Assembly: GCA_031273605.1 (NCBI GenBank)
Contig: JAISRN010000068.1
Location: forward strand, 1-39,072
DNA from: Spirochaetales bacterium
Lineage (GTDB): Bacteria; Spirochaetota; Spirochaetia; UBA9216
Length of the DNA stretch: 39,072 nucleotides
Direction: 5' to 3'
In this document: piece after piece, positions 24,789-32,617 of the stretch
Position numbering within the stretch: position 1 is the first letter of the stretch
Layout: every line of letters begins with the position of its first letter
The notes under the pieces: generated by a model
The model's database searches: none
Told to the model about the DNA's origin: nothing
Seen by the model: the letters and a program-made list of their open reading frames with translations, nothing else
Translations under genes and position numbers: made by a program

Positions 24789-25586
24789 TTAAAAGGGGGG
24801 GGTTTCCAAGCTCAGGATGGCCTCCTGTTCCCCGGCGGGCAGGGTGAGGACCTCGGTACGGCGGCTAAAAACCGCCAGGGTATGCTCAAACTGGGCGCAG
24901 AGGCTGCCATCTTCACTCACCATGGACCAGCCGTCCCCTAAGACCTTGGACCGGGGCGCTCCCAGGGTGAGGATGGGCTCCACCGTAAAAACCATCCCCG
25001 GAACAATGGGCCGTCCGGTGTCCGGCTCGCCTAGGGGAAGGACCAGGGGTTCCTCATGGATGGCCTGGCCTATGCCGTGGCCGGCAAAATTCTCAAAAAC
25101 CCCGCAGCCGTAGCGGGCCGCGATCCGCCCAATGGCCCAGCCCACATCTCCCAGGCGGTTTCCCGCCCGGGCGGCGGCAATCCCCGCCAGGGTCGCCTGC
25201 CAAGCCGCCTTAACGAGCCGCCGGGCGTCGCTGTCCCCCCTTCCCAGCCGGTAAGTCCACGCGGCATCCCCGCACCAGCCGTCCAACTCGGTACTAATGT
25301 CTACCGTAATCAGGTCCCCCTCCTGCAAAACATAGGAGGAAGGCAGGCCGTGACAGGCCACCTGATTTACCGAAGTACACACCGAAGCGGGAAAACCCTG
25401 GTAGCCCTTAAGGGCCCGCCCTCCCCTGCTGTGGATGGCCTTTTCGCAGAACCGGTTAATATCCAGGGTACGGATTCCCGGACGGAGAAGGGGTTCCAGG
25501 GCCCGGAGGGTGGTTTCCGCCAGCCGGCAGGCCCGCCGGATGTAACTCACTTCCAGAGAGGTTTTGAGGGGAATGGGTTTTTCCAA
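24789..25586 (-). CDS. map: Methionine aminopeptidase, type I
   Basis: A 265-aa metalloprotease that removes the initiator Met. The five metal ligands are in place: D96, D107, H170, E203 and E234, with substrate H79. It has no N-terminal zinc-finger extension. The start is TTG, 3 nt after the stop of the chorismate mutase gene, with GGGGAG just upstream. Its place between aromatic and purine genes is probably just operon packing. Confidence 0.95.
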   Translation of the reverse strand: MEKPIPLKTSLEVSYIRRACRLAETTLRALEPLLRPGIRTLDINRFCEKAIHSRGGRALKGYQGFPASVCTSVNQVACHGLPSSYVLQEGDLITVDISTELDGWCGDAAWTYRLGRGDSDARRLVKAAWQATLAGIAAARAGNRLGDVGWAIGRIAARYGCGVFENFAGHGIGQAIHEEPLVLPLGEPDTGRPIVPGMVFTVEPILTLGAPRSKVLGDGWSMVSEDGSLCAQFEHTLAVFSRRTEVLTLPAGEQEAILSLETPPF

Positions 25587-25589
25587 AAT

Positions 25590-25958
25590 CTAGCTCCCCG
25601 CCGCCAGATCGGGACGCAGGGCTTCCGCCCCTCCCCGGTAAAGGGGCCGGGGAGTCCGGAAAAACAGGCTTTCAAAAAGGATCAGCACCCGGATAACCCG
25701 CTCCAGGCTGCCCCGGTAGTCCGGCTCCTGGGAGCAGAACAGGGGAATCCCGCCGTAGTCCCCCCGCCGGCGCAGGGCGGCCGCGGGGTTGAGGCTTACC
25801 AGGTCCCGGGTAACGGAAAACTGAAGGTTAATAACCCGGCGGAGCTTGATGCGATTCACCTGAAGGAGTTCCTCCACCAGGCCGCCCAGCCCCTGACAGA
25901 TCAGATCCGGCTCGTCCTTAGCCACCTGCACCGCCCCCCGGACGGAAAGTACCCTCAT
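25590..25958 (-). CDS. aroH: Chorismate mutase, AroH type
   Basis: A 122-aa monofunctional chorismate mutase of the Bacillus AroH fold, converting chorismate to prephenate. By alignment with the B. subtilis enzyme from memory, R7 (VRGAV), the Arg in ALRRR, Cys and Glu in FCSQE, the Arg in VIRVLI, and the Tyr and Arg in LYRGGAEALRPDL are conserved. GGAGGAG precedes the ATG. It is second in the operon, before map. AroH-type enzymes are less common than AroQ-type, and no other aromatic gene is near. Confidence 0.88.
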   Translation of the reverse strand: MRVLSVRGAVQVAKDEPDLICQGLGGLVEELLQVNRIKLRRVINLQFSVTRDLVSLNPAAALRRRGDYGGIPLFCSQEPDYRGSLERVIRVLILFESLFFRTPRPLYRGGAEALRPDLAAGS

Positions 25959-25982
25959 TTTCTCCTCCTTAAAGCCGGGGCT

Positions 25983-26387
25983 TCAACCCGTTCCGGCAAT
26001 TGCCCCCAGGCTTCGACTGACAAAAAGCAAGGCATACCCAACCAGGGCCGCCCCCAGGGAAAGGATCGCAAAAAAGGAAAAACCCCCGCCGGGAGAGCCC
26101 GGAGGGCGGCCCTTTCCAAAGAGGACCCTCTCGACAATTTTTTGCACAAAAAAGAGCCCCCCCAGGAGGAGGTAGAGAAACAGGAACCGTTCCAGCCAAA
26201 CCTGAAGCCCCAGGATGGTTTCATCCTGAAGTTCCTGGGAGGTTACGGTAGCGTAAAAAAAAACAAGAATGAGATTCAGAAAAAAAAGAAAGAGCATCCC
26301 CCGTTTCAGCCAGCGGGAAAGGCAAATTTTCAGGGGCGCCGGCAGGCCGGAATCCCCCGGGCCGGCCCCGTCCTCCGGGGTTTCCAT
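25983..26387 (-). CDS. Small predicted membrane protein
   Basis: A 134-aa protein I do not recognise. After a Pro/Gly-rich N-terminus it has three hydrophobic segments: about 30-49 (GMLFLFFLNLILVFFYATV), 67-85 (FLFLYLLLGGLFFVQKIV) and 108-128 (FAILSLGAALVGYALLFV). The ATG at 26385-26387 is chosen because a good promoter ends 7 nt upstream. An in-frame TTG at 26423 falls inside that promoter. It is the first gene of the operon that continues into aroH, map and the purine genes. No function is proposed. Confidence 0.6.
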   Translation of the reverse strand: METPEDGAGPGDSGLPAPLKICLSRWLKRGMLFLFFLNLILVFFYATVTSQELQDETILGLQVWLERFLFLYLLLGGLFFVQKIVERVLFGKGRPPGSPGGGFSFFAILSLGAALVGYALLFVSRSLGAIAGTG

Positions 26388-26394
26388 GATTTTC

Positions 26395-26423
26395 AGTATA
26401 GCGGCTTTAACCGGCCTTCTCAA
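26395..26423 (-). promoter_or_regulatory. Promoter of the aroH-map-purine operon, probably leaderless
   Basis: On the minus strand, -35 TTGAGA (plus 26418-26423), a 17-bp spacer and -10 TATACT (plus 26395-26400). The ATG follows after 7 nt, so +1 should be the A of the start codon. No ribosome site is seen before the ATG. Confidence 0.55.
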
Positions 26424-26435
26424 GGGATCAACCGG

Positions 26436-26640
26436 CAGGGATTAACCACGGACGGCACGGACCAAGACACACGGACTAAGAAATTTCTCACGGAGGCACG
26501 GAGGACTCGGAGTTGTATTCCCCCGTGAACTCCGCGTGCTCCGTGAGAGAAAAAAGGCGGCTGCCCCCACAGACAACACCCCCGCCCCAGACCTCCCCAC
26601 AGCCGGACCCGGATTAACCCCGGACGACACGGGGCAGGTA
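26436..26640. repeat. Dispersed ACCACGGAC-type intergenic repeat, copy E (longest)
   Basis: GATTAACCACGGACGGCACG opens the patch. It then has TTTCTCACGGAGGCACGGAG, its near-inverse CTCCGCGTGCTCCGTGAGA some 50 bp on, and a final GATTAACCCCGGACGACACG. Several internal inverted matches suggest folding. It lies between galM and the membrane-protein gene. Confidence 0.6.
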
Positions 26641-26657
26641 TTACGCTGTCCGACCCG

Positions 26658-27686
26658 TTACCAGGCAAACGAAAAGAGGCTTTTCTCGTGATACGGCTTT
26701 TCCGGGCCGAAAACCGTGTCCGGAAAAGAGGGCTGGTTGGGGGAATCCGGAAAATGCTGGGTTTCAAGGCAAAGACCAGCGTGTTTATAATAGATAGATC
26801 CGGGCTTGCCCGGCGTTCCGGCAAGAAAATTCCCCGTGTAGAACTGCAGCCCCGGCTGGGTGGTAAAGACCTTCATGGAACGGCCCGATACCGGTTCGCG
26901 GATCTCCCCGCAGGGCCGCAGGGTTCCCGGGCTGCCCTCAACCGCAAAGCAGTGGTCATAGCCTCCCGCCCCGGCTATGTCCCTGCCCACAGGTTTAAAA
27001 TGGGTAAAATCAAAAGGGGTATCTTTTACCGTACAAAGTCTGCCGGTAGGAATACGGGAAGGGCCAAGCTCCACGAATAATGGGGCGTACAACCGCGCTT
27101 CGTGGCCGAGTATATTCCCGTTTCCTTCCCCGGCCAGGTTAAAATAGCTGTGGTTAGTGAGGTTTATTGGACAAGGCCGGTCCACCGTGGCCCGGTAATC
27201 CGCCCTAAGCTCGTTAGATCCGGTCAGCCCATAGGTTACTTCCGCCCGCAGGTTTCCGGGGTAGCCCTCATCCCCATGGGGACTTTCCAAAGTAAGGCGA
27301 AGAAAAACTCCGTCTTTATCCTCGTAGGTTTCGGCCTGCCAAACAATCCGGTCAAAGCCCTTCCGCCCGCCGTGGAGACTGTGGTCCCCATCGTTCTTGA
27401 AAAGCGGGTAGTCTTGGCCATCCAGGGTAAAACGCCCGTTGGCTATCCGGTTCCCGAAACGTCCGATAGTCGCGCCGATATACGGAGTATTGTAGAGATA
27501 CCCGTGAAGGTCCGGGTAACCGAGGAGAACATCATCCCGCCTGCCGCTCCGGGAAGGTACGACCAGAGAGACCCACGTCCCCCCAAAGGTACTGATGGAG
27601 AGGGACAAATCCCCCGCCTCCAAGGTGTAAAGGCTAACTTCCTGCCCGGTATATAACACTCCAAAGGGTTTTTGGCTAATTTTCAT
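26658..27686 (-). CDS. galM: Aldose 1-epimerase (mutarotase)
   Basis: A 342-aa GalM that interconverts alpha and beta anomers of galactose or glucose. The catalytic residues are visible: H105 (SLHGG), H179 (NLTNHSYFNL) as general acid, and E308 (CLETQHFPDSPN) as base. It overlaps the LacI-type regulator gene by 4 bp (ATGA) and is transcribed with it, divergently from mglBAC-galEK. Its base composition looks more like the window average than the genes beyond 27690. Confidence 0.95.
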   Translation of the reverse strand: MKISQKPFGVLYTGQEVSLYTLEAGDLSLSISTFGGTWVSLVVPSRSGRRDDVLLGYPDLHGYLYNTPYIGATIGRFGNRIANGRFTLDGQDYPLFKNDGDHSLHGGRKGFDRIVWQAETYEDKDGVFLRLTLESPHGDEGYPGNLRAEVTYGLTGSNELRADYRATVDRPCPINLTNHSYFNLAGEGNGNILGHEARLYAPLFVELGPSRIPTGRLCTVKDTPFDFTHFKPVGRDIAGAGGYDHCFAVEGSPGTLRPCGEIREPVSGRSMKVFTTQPGLQFYTGNFLAGTPGKPGSIYYKHAGLCLETQHFPDSPNQPSFPDTVFGPEKPYHEKSLFSFAW

Positions 27687-28690
27687 ATATTTTCACGAAA
27701 ATAAACATCAATCGGGATTTCAATAACATCATCGCAGGTTTGGCAGAGTACGCATTTCCGGTATAGGGTTCGCAAGGCCTCAAATCCCTGATTATCCGCC
27801 CGTTGGGAAATGAGGCAATCTATGGCGCCGTCTAAGAGCGCCCTCCGGTTCAACGGCAGATTATCAAAACCGATCAGGGTGGTCCCGTTTTTTTTACCCT
27901 CCTCCACAAGATAGGACGCGGTCAGGTGCCCCTCGGCGTGGGGGACAAAAATACCGTCAATATGCTTATGTTCAAGAAAAAGTTTATCCAGATACGAATA
28001 CAGAGAGCCTGAAATGCTGTTGTCGTATAGTCCGTCTAAAACCGCCACATTATGGTCATTCGCAAAATAATCGGTGAAGCCCCTGACGCGTTCCCACAGA
28101 TTGTACCCATGATTGAACATACGCAGCGTTAAAAACAGGCCGCTGCCTTTCAGCAGTTTCATCATTCGTCCCGCGCAGACACCGGCGCGATAGGGGCTTT
28201 GAGCTATGGTAACAAGGGGCTTCGTAAAAGACAGGGGCGTATCAACATAAATATACGGAATATCCTGCATTTTTTCGGCCAGGATCTGGGTTTCATCAGG
28301 CACTATGGGCGACAGGATAATCCCGTCAACGTTGTTTTGCAGCAGGGCTTCCCCGGCTTTAAGCATTTCTCCCGGGCGTTCACGGTTAAAAAAGGCGCTT
28401 TTTATTTCAATATTAAAGGGCTTAAAGGTGGAGGCGGCGTTATAGATACCTTTTATAATTTTATCCCAATAACCGGAACCGCTGCCCGGCTCCGGAAGCA
28501 ATACCCCCACTCTGAGAACGGCATTGCGTTTTAATTGACGGGCGGCGACATTAGGGGTATATCCGTGGGCGGCGATAACCGCCTCGATTTTTTCACGGGC
28601 TAAAGCGGAAACCTTGCCGCGATTATGGACAACCCGGTCTACCGTTCCTATCGAAAGTCCGGCATTTCGGGCAATTTCCGCCAATGTCAT
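27683..28690 (-). CDS. LacI family transcriptional regulator, probable galactose repressor
   Basis: 335 aa with an N-terminal helix-turn-helix and hinge (LAEIARNAGLSIGTVDRV, YTPNVAARQLKRN) and a periplasmic-binding-protein-like sugar domain. The recognition helix differs from the common VSRVLN form. It is divergent from mglB, with a perfect 22-bp palindrome covering the expected mgl transcription start, so it very likely represses mglBAC-galEK with galactose or a related sugar as inducer. It is translationally coupled to galM. Codon choice is AT-richer than in the purine and PTS genes. Confidence 0.92.
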   Translation of the reverse strand: MTLAEIARNAGLSIGTVDRVVHNRGKVSALAREKIEAVIAAHGYTPNVAARQLKRNAVLRVGVLLPEPGSGSGYWDKIIKGIYNAASTFKPFNIEIKSAFFNRERPGEMLKAGEALLQNNVDGIILSPIVPDETQILAEKMQDIPYIYVDTPLSFTKPLVTIAQSPYRAGVCAGRMMKLLKGSGLFLTLRMFNHGYNLWERVRGFTDYFANDHNVAVLDGLYDNSISGSLYSYLDKLFLEHKHIDGIFVPHAEGHLTASYLVEEGKKNGTTLIGFDNLPLNRRALLDGAIDCLISQRADNQGFEALRTLYRKCVLCQTCDDVIEIPIDVYFRENI

Positions 28691-28732
28691 AGGATTTACC
28701 TCATTTTATCAGTTGTAAACCTTCACACCGAT

Positions 28733-28761
28733 AGTATAGCCGATATTACCTAAAAAAGCAA
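28733..28761 (-). promoter_or_regulatory. Promoter of the lacI-type gene and galM
   Basis: On the minus strand, -35 TTGCTT (plus 28756-28761), a 17-bp spacer and -10 TATACT (plus 28733-28738). The leader is about 36 nt. Confidence 0.55.
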
Positions 28762-28768
28762 TCAAAAA

Positions 28769-28790
28769 GGGTAAATTTTGGGTAAATTTT
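28769..28790. promoter_or_regulatory. Two tandem 11-bp repeats upstream of mgl -35
   Basis: GGGTAAATTTT occurs twice in tandem (28769-28779 and 28780-28790), about one helical turn apart, ending 2 bp before the -35. It could be an activator site or an UP-type element for the mgl promoter. Confidence 0.5.
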
Positions 28791-28792
28791 CC

Positions 28793-28821
28793 TTGACAGA
28801 ATGGTAAAGCGGACTTAGCAT
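28793..28821 (+). promoter_or_regulatory. Promoter of mglBAC-galEK
   Basis: Consensus -35 TTGACA (28793-28798), a 17-bp spacer and -10 TAGCAT (28816-28821, 4 of 6). Transcription would begin near 28828, inside the palindrome at 28825-28846. Confidence 0.65.
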
Positions 28822-28824
28822 TAC

Positions 28825-28846
28825 TTTGTGTTATCGATAACACAAA
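28825..28846. promoter_or_regulatory. LacI-type operator
   Basis: A perfect 22-bp palindrome with half-site TTTGTGTTATC and the central CG typical of LacI-family operators. It overlaps the expected +1 of mglB, fitting simple repression. Confidence 0.8.
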
Positions 28847-28870
28847 ATAAAATGATTTGGAGGCGAATTT

Positions 28871-29893
28871 ATGAAGAACCGTTCTAATGTAGGCGCGGCT
28901 GCTTTGGCCGTCCTGGCGGTATGCCTAGCGGCATGGACCCTAACGGGCTGCGCGAAGAATTCGGACAAGCCCAGAATCGGCGTCGCTATCTACAAGTTTG
29001 ACGATACCTTTATGTCAACGGTACGCAACGCCATTTCCAAAGCGGGGGAGGAGAATGCGACGGTCGAAATTGTCGATAGTCAAAACGCCCAGCCGACGCA
29101 GAATGACCAGATTGACAACTTTATATCGAGGAGCGTCAAGGCGCTGGCGATTAATCCTGTTGACCGCACAGCGGCTGCGGTGATTATCCAGAAAGCAAAG
29201 GCGGCTGACGTTCCGGTAGTGTTCTTTAACCGCGAACCCCTTGCTTCCGATATGCAGGCATGGGATAAGATCTACTATGTCGGGGCAAGGGCCGAGGAAT
29301 CGGGTACCTACCAGGGACAGATTGCGGTGGACTACTTCAGGGGGAATCCCGGCGCCGACAAAAATGGCGACGGCGTTATCCAGTACATCATGATTATGGG
29401 CGAACCCGGCCATCAGGACGCGGAACTCCGCACCGAGTATTCGGTAAAAGCCATTACCGACGCCGGGCTTAGGGTTGAGCAGCTTGCCAGAGATACCGCC
29501 ATGTGGGACAGAGTGCGGGGGCAGGAAAAAATGTCGGCCTTCCTTGCGGCGCACGGCGAGAGAATTGAGCTTGTGCTTTGCAACAATGACGATATGGCCC
29601 TCGGCGCTATCGAAGCCTTAAAAGCCGAAGGCTACAACACAGGGGGCGCGAAATACATCCCCGTTATCGGTGTTGACGCTACCGCCCCTGCCCTGGAAGC
29701 CATTGAAAACGGCACCCTTTTGGGAACAGTCCTCAACGACGGCCAAAATCAGGGGCAGGCTGCCTATGACATCGCGTTCGCCGTAGCAACAGGGGCAAAT
29801 CCTTCCTCCACAGGCTGGACTCTTGACGGCGGCAAATATGTGTGGGTTCCCTACCAGATGGTTACCAGAGCGAATTACCTGCAATTTAAGTAG
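28871..29893 (+). CDS. mglB: Galactose/methyl-galactoside ABC binding lipoprotein
   Basis: A 340-aa periplasmic sugar-binding protein. A lipoprotein signal peptide ends in LTGC with the lipidated C27. The mature part has the two-lobe sugar-binding pattern (IGVAIYKFDDTFMS, INPVDRTAA, VLCNNDDMALGAIEAL, PVIGVDATAPAL) and the calcium-site motif DKNGDG of MglB. GGAGG lies 7 nt before the ATG. It is the first gene of mglBAC-galEK. Galactose or glucose is the expected ligand. Confidence 0.93.
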   Translation: MKNRSNVGAAALAVLAVCLAAWTLTGCAKNSDKPRIGVAIYKFDDTFMSTVRNAISKAGEENATVEIVDSQNAQPTQNDQIDNFISRSVKALAINPVDRTAAAVIIQKAKAADVPVVFFNREPLASDMQAWDKIYYVGARAEESGTYQGQIAVDYFRGNPGADKNGDGVIQYIMIMGEPGHQDAELRTEYSVKAITDAGLRVEQLARDTAMWDRVRGQEKMSAFLAAHGERIELVLCNNDDMALGAIEALKAEGYNTGGAKYIPVIGVDATAPALEAIENGTLLGTVLNDGQNQGQAAYDIAFAVATGANPSSTGWTLDGGKYVWVPYQMVTRANYLQFK

Positions 29894-29904
29894 GGAGAAA
29901 AACA

Positions 29905-30005
29905 GATAAAGAAAAACCACTAACCACACGAAGGCTGCGAAGGGAAGGGTAAAGGATATTTTTTGCTCCGAACTTTCCCGTAGTTCGTGAGGTTGGTGGT
30001 TAAAT
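29905..30005. repeat. Intra-operon inverted repeat, ACCACGGAC family copy F
   Basis: AACCACTAACCACACGAAGG near 29917 and GTTCGTGAGGTTGGTGGTTA near 29982 are imperfect inverse copies, so the mglB-mglA gap can fold into a long hairpin. The words resemble the dispersed repeats elsewhere. It sits inside an otherwise tightly spaced operon. Confidence 0.5.
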
Positions 30006-30024
30006 TCCAAAAACGGAGGATGCT

Positions 30025-31575
30025 GTGGAACCCAGTGAATATGTCCTTGAAATGGAGAATATCACAAAAAGTTTTCCGGGGGTTAAGGCGCTGGATGGCG
30101 TTATCCTGAGGGTACGCGCCGGTACCGTTCACGCCCTTGTGGGGGAAAACGGCGCCGGAAAATCAACCTTAATGAAATGCCTCTTTGGCATGTATGACAG
30201 GGACGATGGAACTATCAAGATGAACGGCGAAGAAGTGTCGTTTACCGATGCAAAAGACGCGCTAAAACGGGGAATCGCGATGATCCATCAGGAATTATCG
30301 CCGGTGAAAGACCAAACCGTCATGGAAAACATGTGGCTGGGGCGTTACCCTGAAAAGAAAATATTGGGAATTCCGTTTATTAACAATAAGGCAATGTATA
30401 ACGACACGATAGAAGCGTTCCGGGGTTTGGGGCTTGATATAAACCCGAAAGTAAAGGTGCGCTATTTGTCTGTTTCAAAAATACAGATGCTTGAAATAGC
30501 TAAAGCCTGTTCAATGAACGCAAAAATAATCATTATGGATGAGCCCTCATCCTCGCTTACCCAAAATGAGGTTGATCAGCTCTTTTCGATTATCAAGGAA
30601 CTGCGCAAAAAGGGCGTGGCTATCATCTACATATCCCACAAGATGGATGAGATACTAAAAATATCCAACGAAGTTACTATTATGCGGGACGGTAAATACA
30701 TAGGAACCTGGGAGTCAAACAAACTTACCACGGATTTTATCATCTCAAAAATGGTAGGGCGTGATTTGTCAAACCGGTTTCCCCCGCGTCACAATACCCC
30801 CGCCGAAAATCTTCTTGAAGTAGGCGGTTTGTGTTCAGCGGAACGGAACTCCTTTAACAATGTATCGTTTAACCTGCGGAAGGGCGAAATACTCGGCATT
30901 AGCGGCCTTGTGGGGGCTAAACGAAGCGAACTGGTTGAGTCGATTTTCGGCTTGCGTCCCCTTAAATCCGGCCAAATAAAAATTGATGGCAAAAAGGTCA
31001 GAATAAAAAATTCTATCGACGCAATCGATGCAAAAATGGCTCTTTTAACCGAAGAACGCCGTGTCACCGGTATTTTTCCCATGCTTTCAATTGCCGATAA
31101 CACGCTTATCACAAATTGGAAAAAGTATTTATCAAAAGCCGGTTTGATACGCTCCAAACAGGGCATCGCTGATGTTGATGAAAGTATTAAGCAGCTTCGT
31201 GTAAAAACGCCCTCCTGCCTGACCCGGATAAGAAATTTGTCGGGCGGCAATCAGCAAAAAGTTCTTTTTGGCCGCTGGCTTTTAACGGAGCCGGAAATTT
31301 TACTCCTTGACGAACCGACCCGCGGAATAGACGTGGGAACAAAGTATGAAATTTATTCAATCATTGCCGATCTTGCCGCGAAGGGCAAAAGCATCATCAT
31401 GATTTCTTCGGAAATGTCTGAGCTGTTGGGCATGTCGGACAGGATCATGGTAATGTGCAACGGCAGGGCAACAGGGATTCTTGATGGCAAAACCGCGACA
31501 CAGGAGGCGATAATGACCCTGGCGACACAGTTTGAACAAACAAAGGAAAATGAAAAGGAGGCTATCCTGGCATGA
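30025..31575 (+). CDS. mglA: Galactose/methyl-galactoside ABC transporter ATPase
   Basis: A 516-aa double ATPase of the sugar CUT2 class. The first half has Walker A GENGAGKST (about 40-48) and Walker B IIIMDEPSS, with a degenerate signature LSVSKIQM. The second half has the degenerate P-loop GLVGAKRSE usual in this class, signature LSGGNQQKV and LLLDEPTRGID. The start is GTG with GGAGGA just upstream. It overlaps mglC by 4 bp. The repeat-containing 131-bp gap after mglB may alter the binding-protein to ATPase ratio. Confidence 0.95.
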   Translation: MEPSEYVLEMENITKSFPGVKALDGVILRVRAGTVHALVGENGAGKSTLMKCLFGMYDRDDGTIKMNGEEVSFTDAKDALKRGIAMIHQELSPVKDQTVMENMWLGRYPEKKILGIPFINNKAMYNDTIEAFRGLGLDINPKVKVRYLSVSKIQMLEIAKACSMNAKIIIMDEPSSSLTQNEVDQLFSIIKELRKKGVAIIYISHKMDEILKISNEVTIMRDGKYIGTWESNKLTTDFIISKMVGRDLSNRFPPRHNTPAENLLEVGGLCSAERNSFNNVSFNLRKGEILGISGLVGAKRSELVESIFGLRPLKSGQIKIDGKKVRIKNSIDAIDAKMALLTEERRVTGIFPMLSIADNTLITNWKKYLSKAGLIRSKQGIADVDESIKQLRVKTPSCLTRIRNLSGGNQQKVLFGRWLLTEPEILLLDEPTRGIDVGTKYEIYSIIADLAAKGKSIIMISSEMSELLGMSDRIMVMCNGRATGILDGKTATQEAIMTLATQFEQTKENEKEAILA

Positions 31576-32606
31576 AAACGGAATTAGAGCAAAAACTGAC
31601 TTCGGGCAAGATCAAAGATTTCTGTATTAATAATGCAATCGTTCTGGTGCTTATATCGCTTATTATTTTTATCGCCATCAGAGAACCGAGCTTTCTTTCG
31701 TTACGGAATCTGCGGAATATCCTTACGATGTCCGCGACACGGCTTATCATCGCCCTCGGCGTCGCGGGGATTCTTATCACCGGCGGCACCGACCTTTCGG
31801 CGGGACGCAGCGTCGGGCTTGCGGCTGTTTTATCGTCATCCCTTTTGCAGTCCCAGGACTATCCGCGCCGTATGTATGAAAACCTGCCCTCTCTTCCCCT
31901 CATTATTCCGGTTTTAATTGCCATAACCGTCTGCGGAATGGTCGGTTTGGCAAACGGCATCATTGTCTCAAAATTAAAAGTACCGCCATTTATCGCCACC
32001 CTCGGCTCAATGGTTGCCGTTTACGGCATAACCTCAATTTATTTTGACAGGCCGCCCTACGGCGCCCAGCCTATCGGCGGCTTAAACTCAAGTTTCAGCG
32101 CCCTGGGCACAGGTTTTATAGGTCCCAACGGCCTCTTTTCGCTGCCCTATATTGTATTGATTGCCGCCTTTATCGCTGTTTTAATGTGGGTGGTGTACAA
32201 CAAAACAAGGTTAGGCAAGAATGTTTACGCGATAGGGGGCAACAGCGAAGCGGCCCGTGTGTCGGGGGTGAATGTCGTCAAAACTTTGATTACCGTTTAT
32301 ATAATCGGCAGCGCCCTTTATGGCCTGGGCGGAACCCTTGAAGCGGCCCGGACAGGGGGGGCTACAAACAACTACGGCAACGGTTACGAGCTTGACGCTA
32401 TTGCCGCCTGTGTTGTCGGCGGCGTTTCGGTTTCGGGGGGTGTCGGCACTGTGGGCGGTGTTGTTGTCGGCGTCTTGATATTCAGCGTTATCAATTACGG
32501 GTTGACCTTTATCAACGTAAATCCGTACTGGCAGCAGATAATCAAGGGCCTTATTATCGTGGCGGCTGTCGCTATAGACATCAGAAAATACCTTGCCCGG
32601 CGCTAA
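31572..32606 (+). CDS. mglC: Galactose/methyl-galactoside ABC transporter permease
   Basis: A 344-aa membrane permease of the CUT2 class with about 8-10 helices. The blocks GILITGGTDLSAGRSVGLAA, VPPFIATLGSM and YAIGGNSEAARVSG are typical of MglC/RbsC. Its ATGA overlaps the mglA stop, implying coupling. galE begins 11 bp downstream. One permease gene presumably forms the homodimer. Confidence 0.94.
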   Translation: MKTELEQKLTSGKIKDFCINNAIVLVLISLIIFIAIREPSFLSLRNLRNILTMSATRLIIALGVAGILITGGTDLSAGRSVGLAAVLSSSLLQSQDYPRRMYENLPSLPLIIPVLIAITVCGMVGLANGIIVSKLKVPPFIATLGSMVAVYGITSIYFDRPPYGAQPIGGLNSSFSALGTGFIGPNGLFSLPYIVLIAAFIAVLMWVVYNKTRLGKNVYAIGGNSEAARVSGVNVVKTLITVYIIGSALYGLGGTLEAARTGGATNNYGNGYELDAIAACVVGGVSVSGGVGTVGGVVVGVLIFSVINYGLTFINVNPYWQQIIKGLIIVAAVAIDIRKYLARR

Positions 32607-32617
32607 CAGTTTGCATT

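Noticed and set aside
25056-26528. A 490-codon open frame on the plus strand
   Set aside because: It lies antisense to map, aroH and the membrane-protein gene, is Pro/Gly/Arg-rich with no recognisable domain, and arises from high-GC codon bias opposite real genes.
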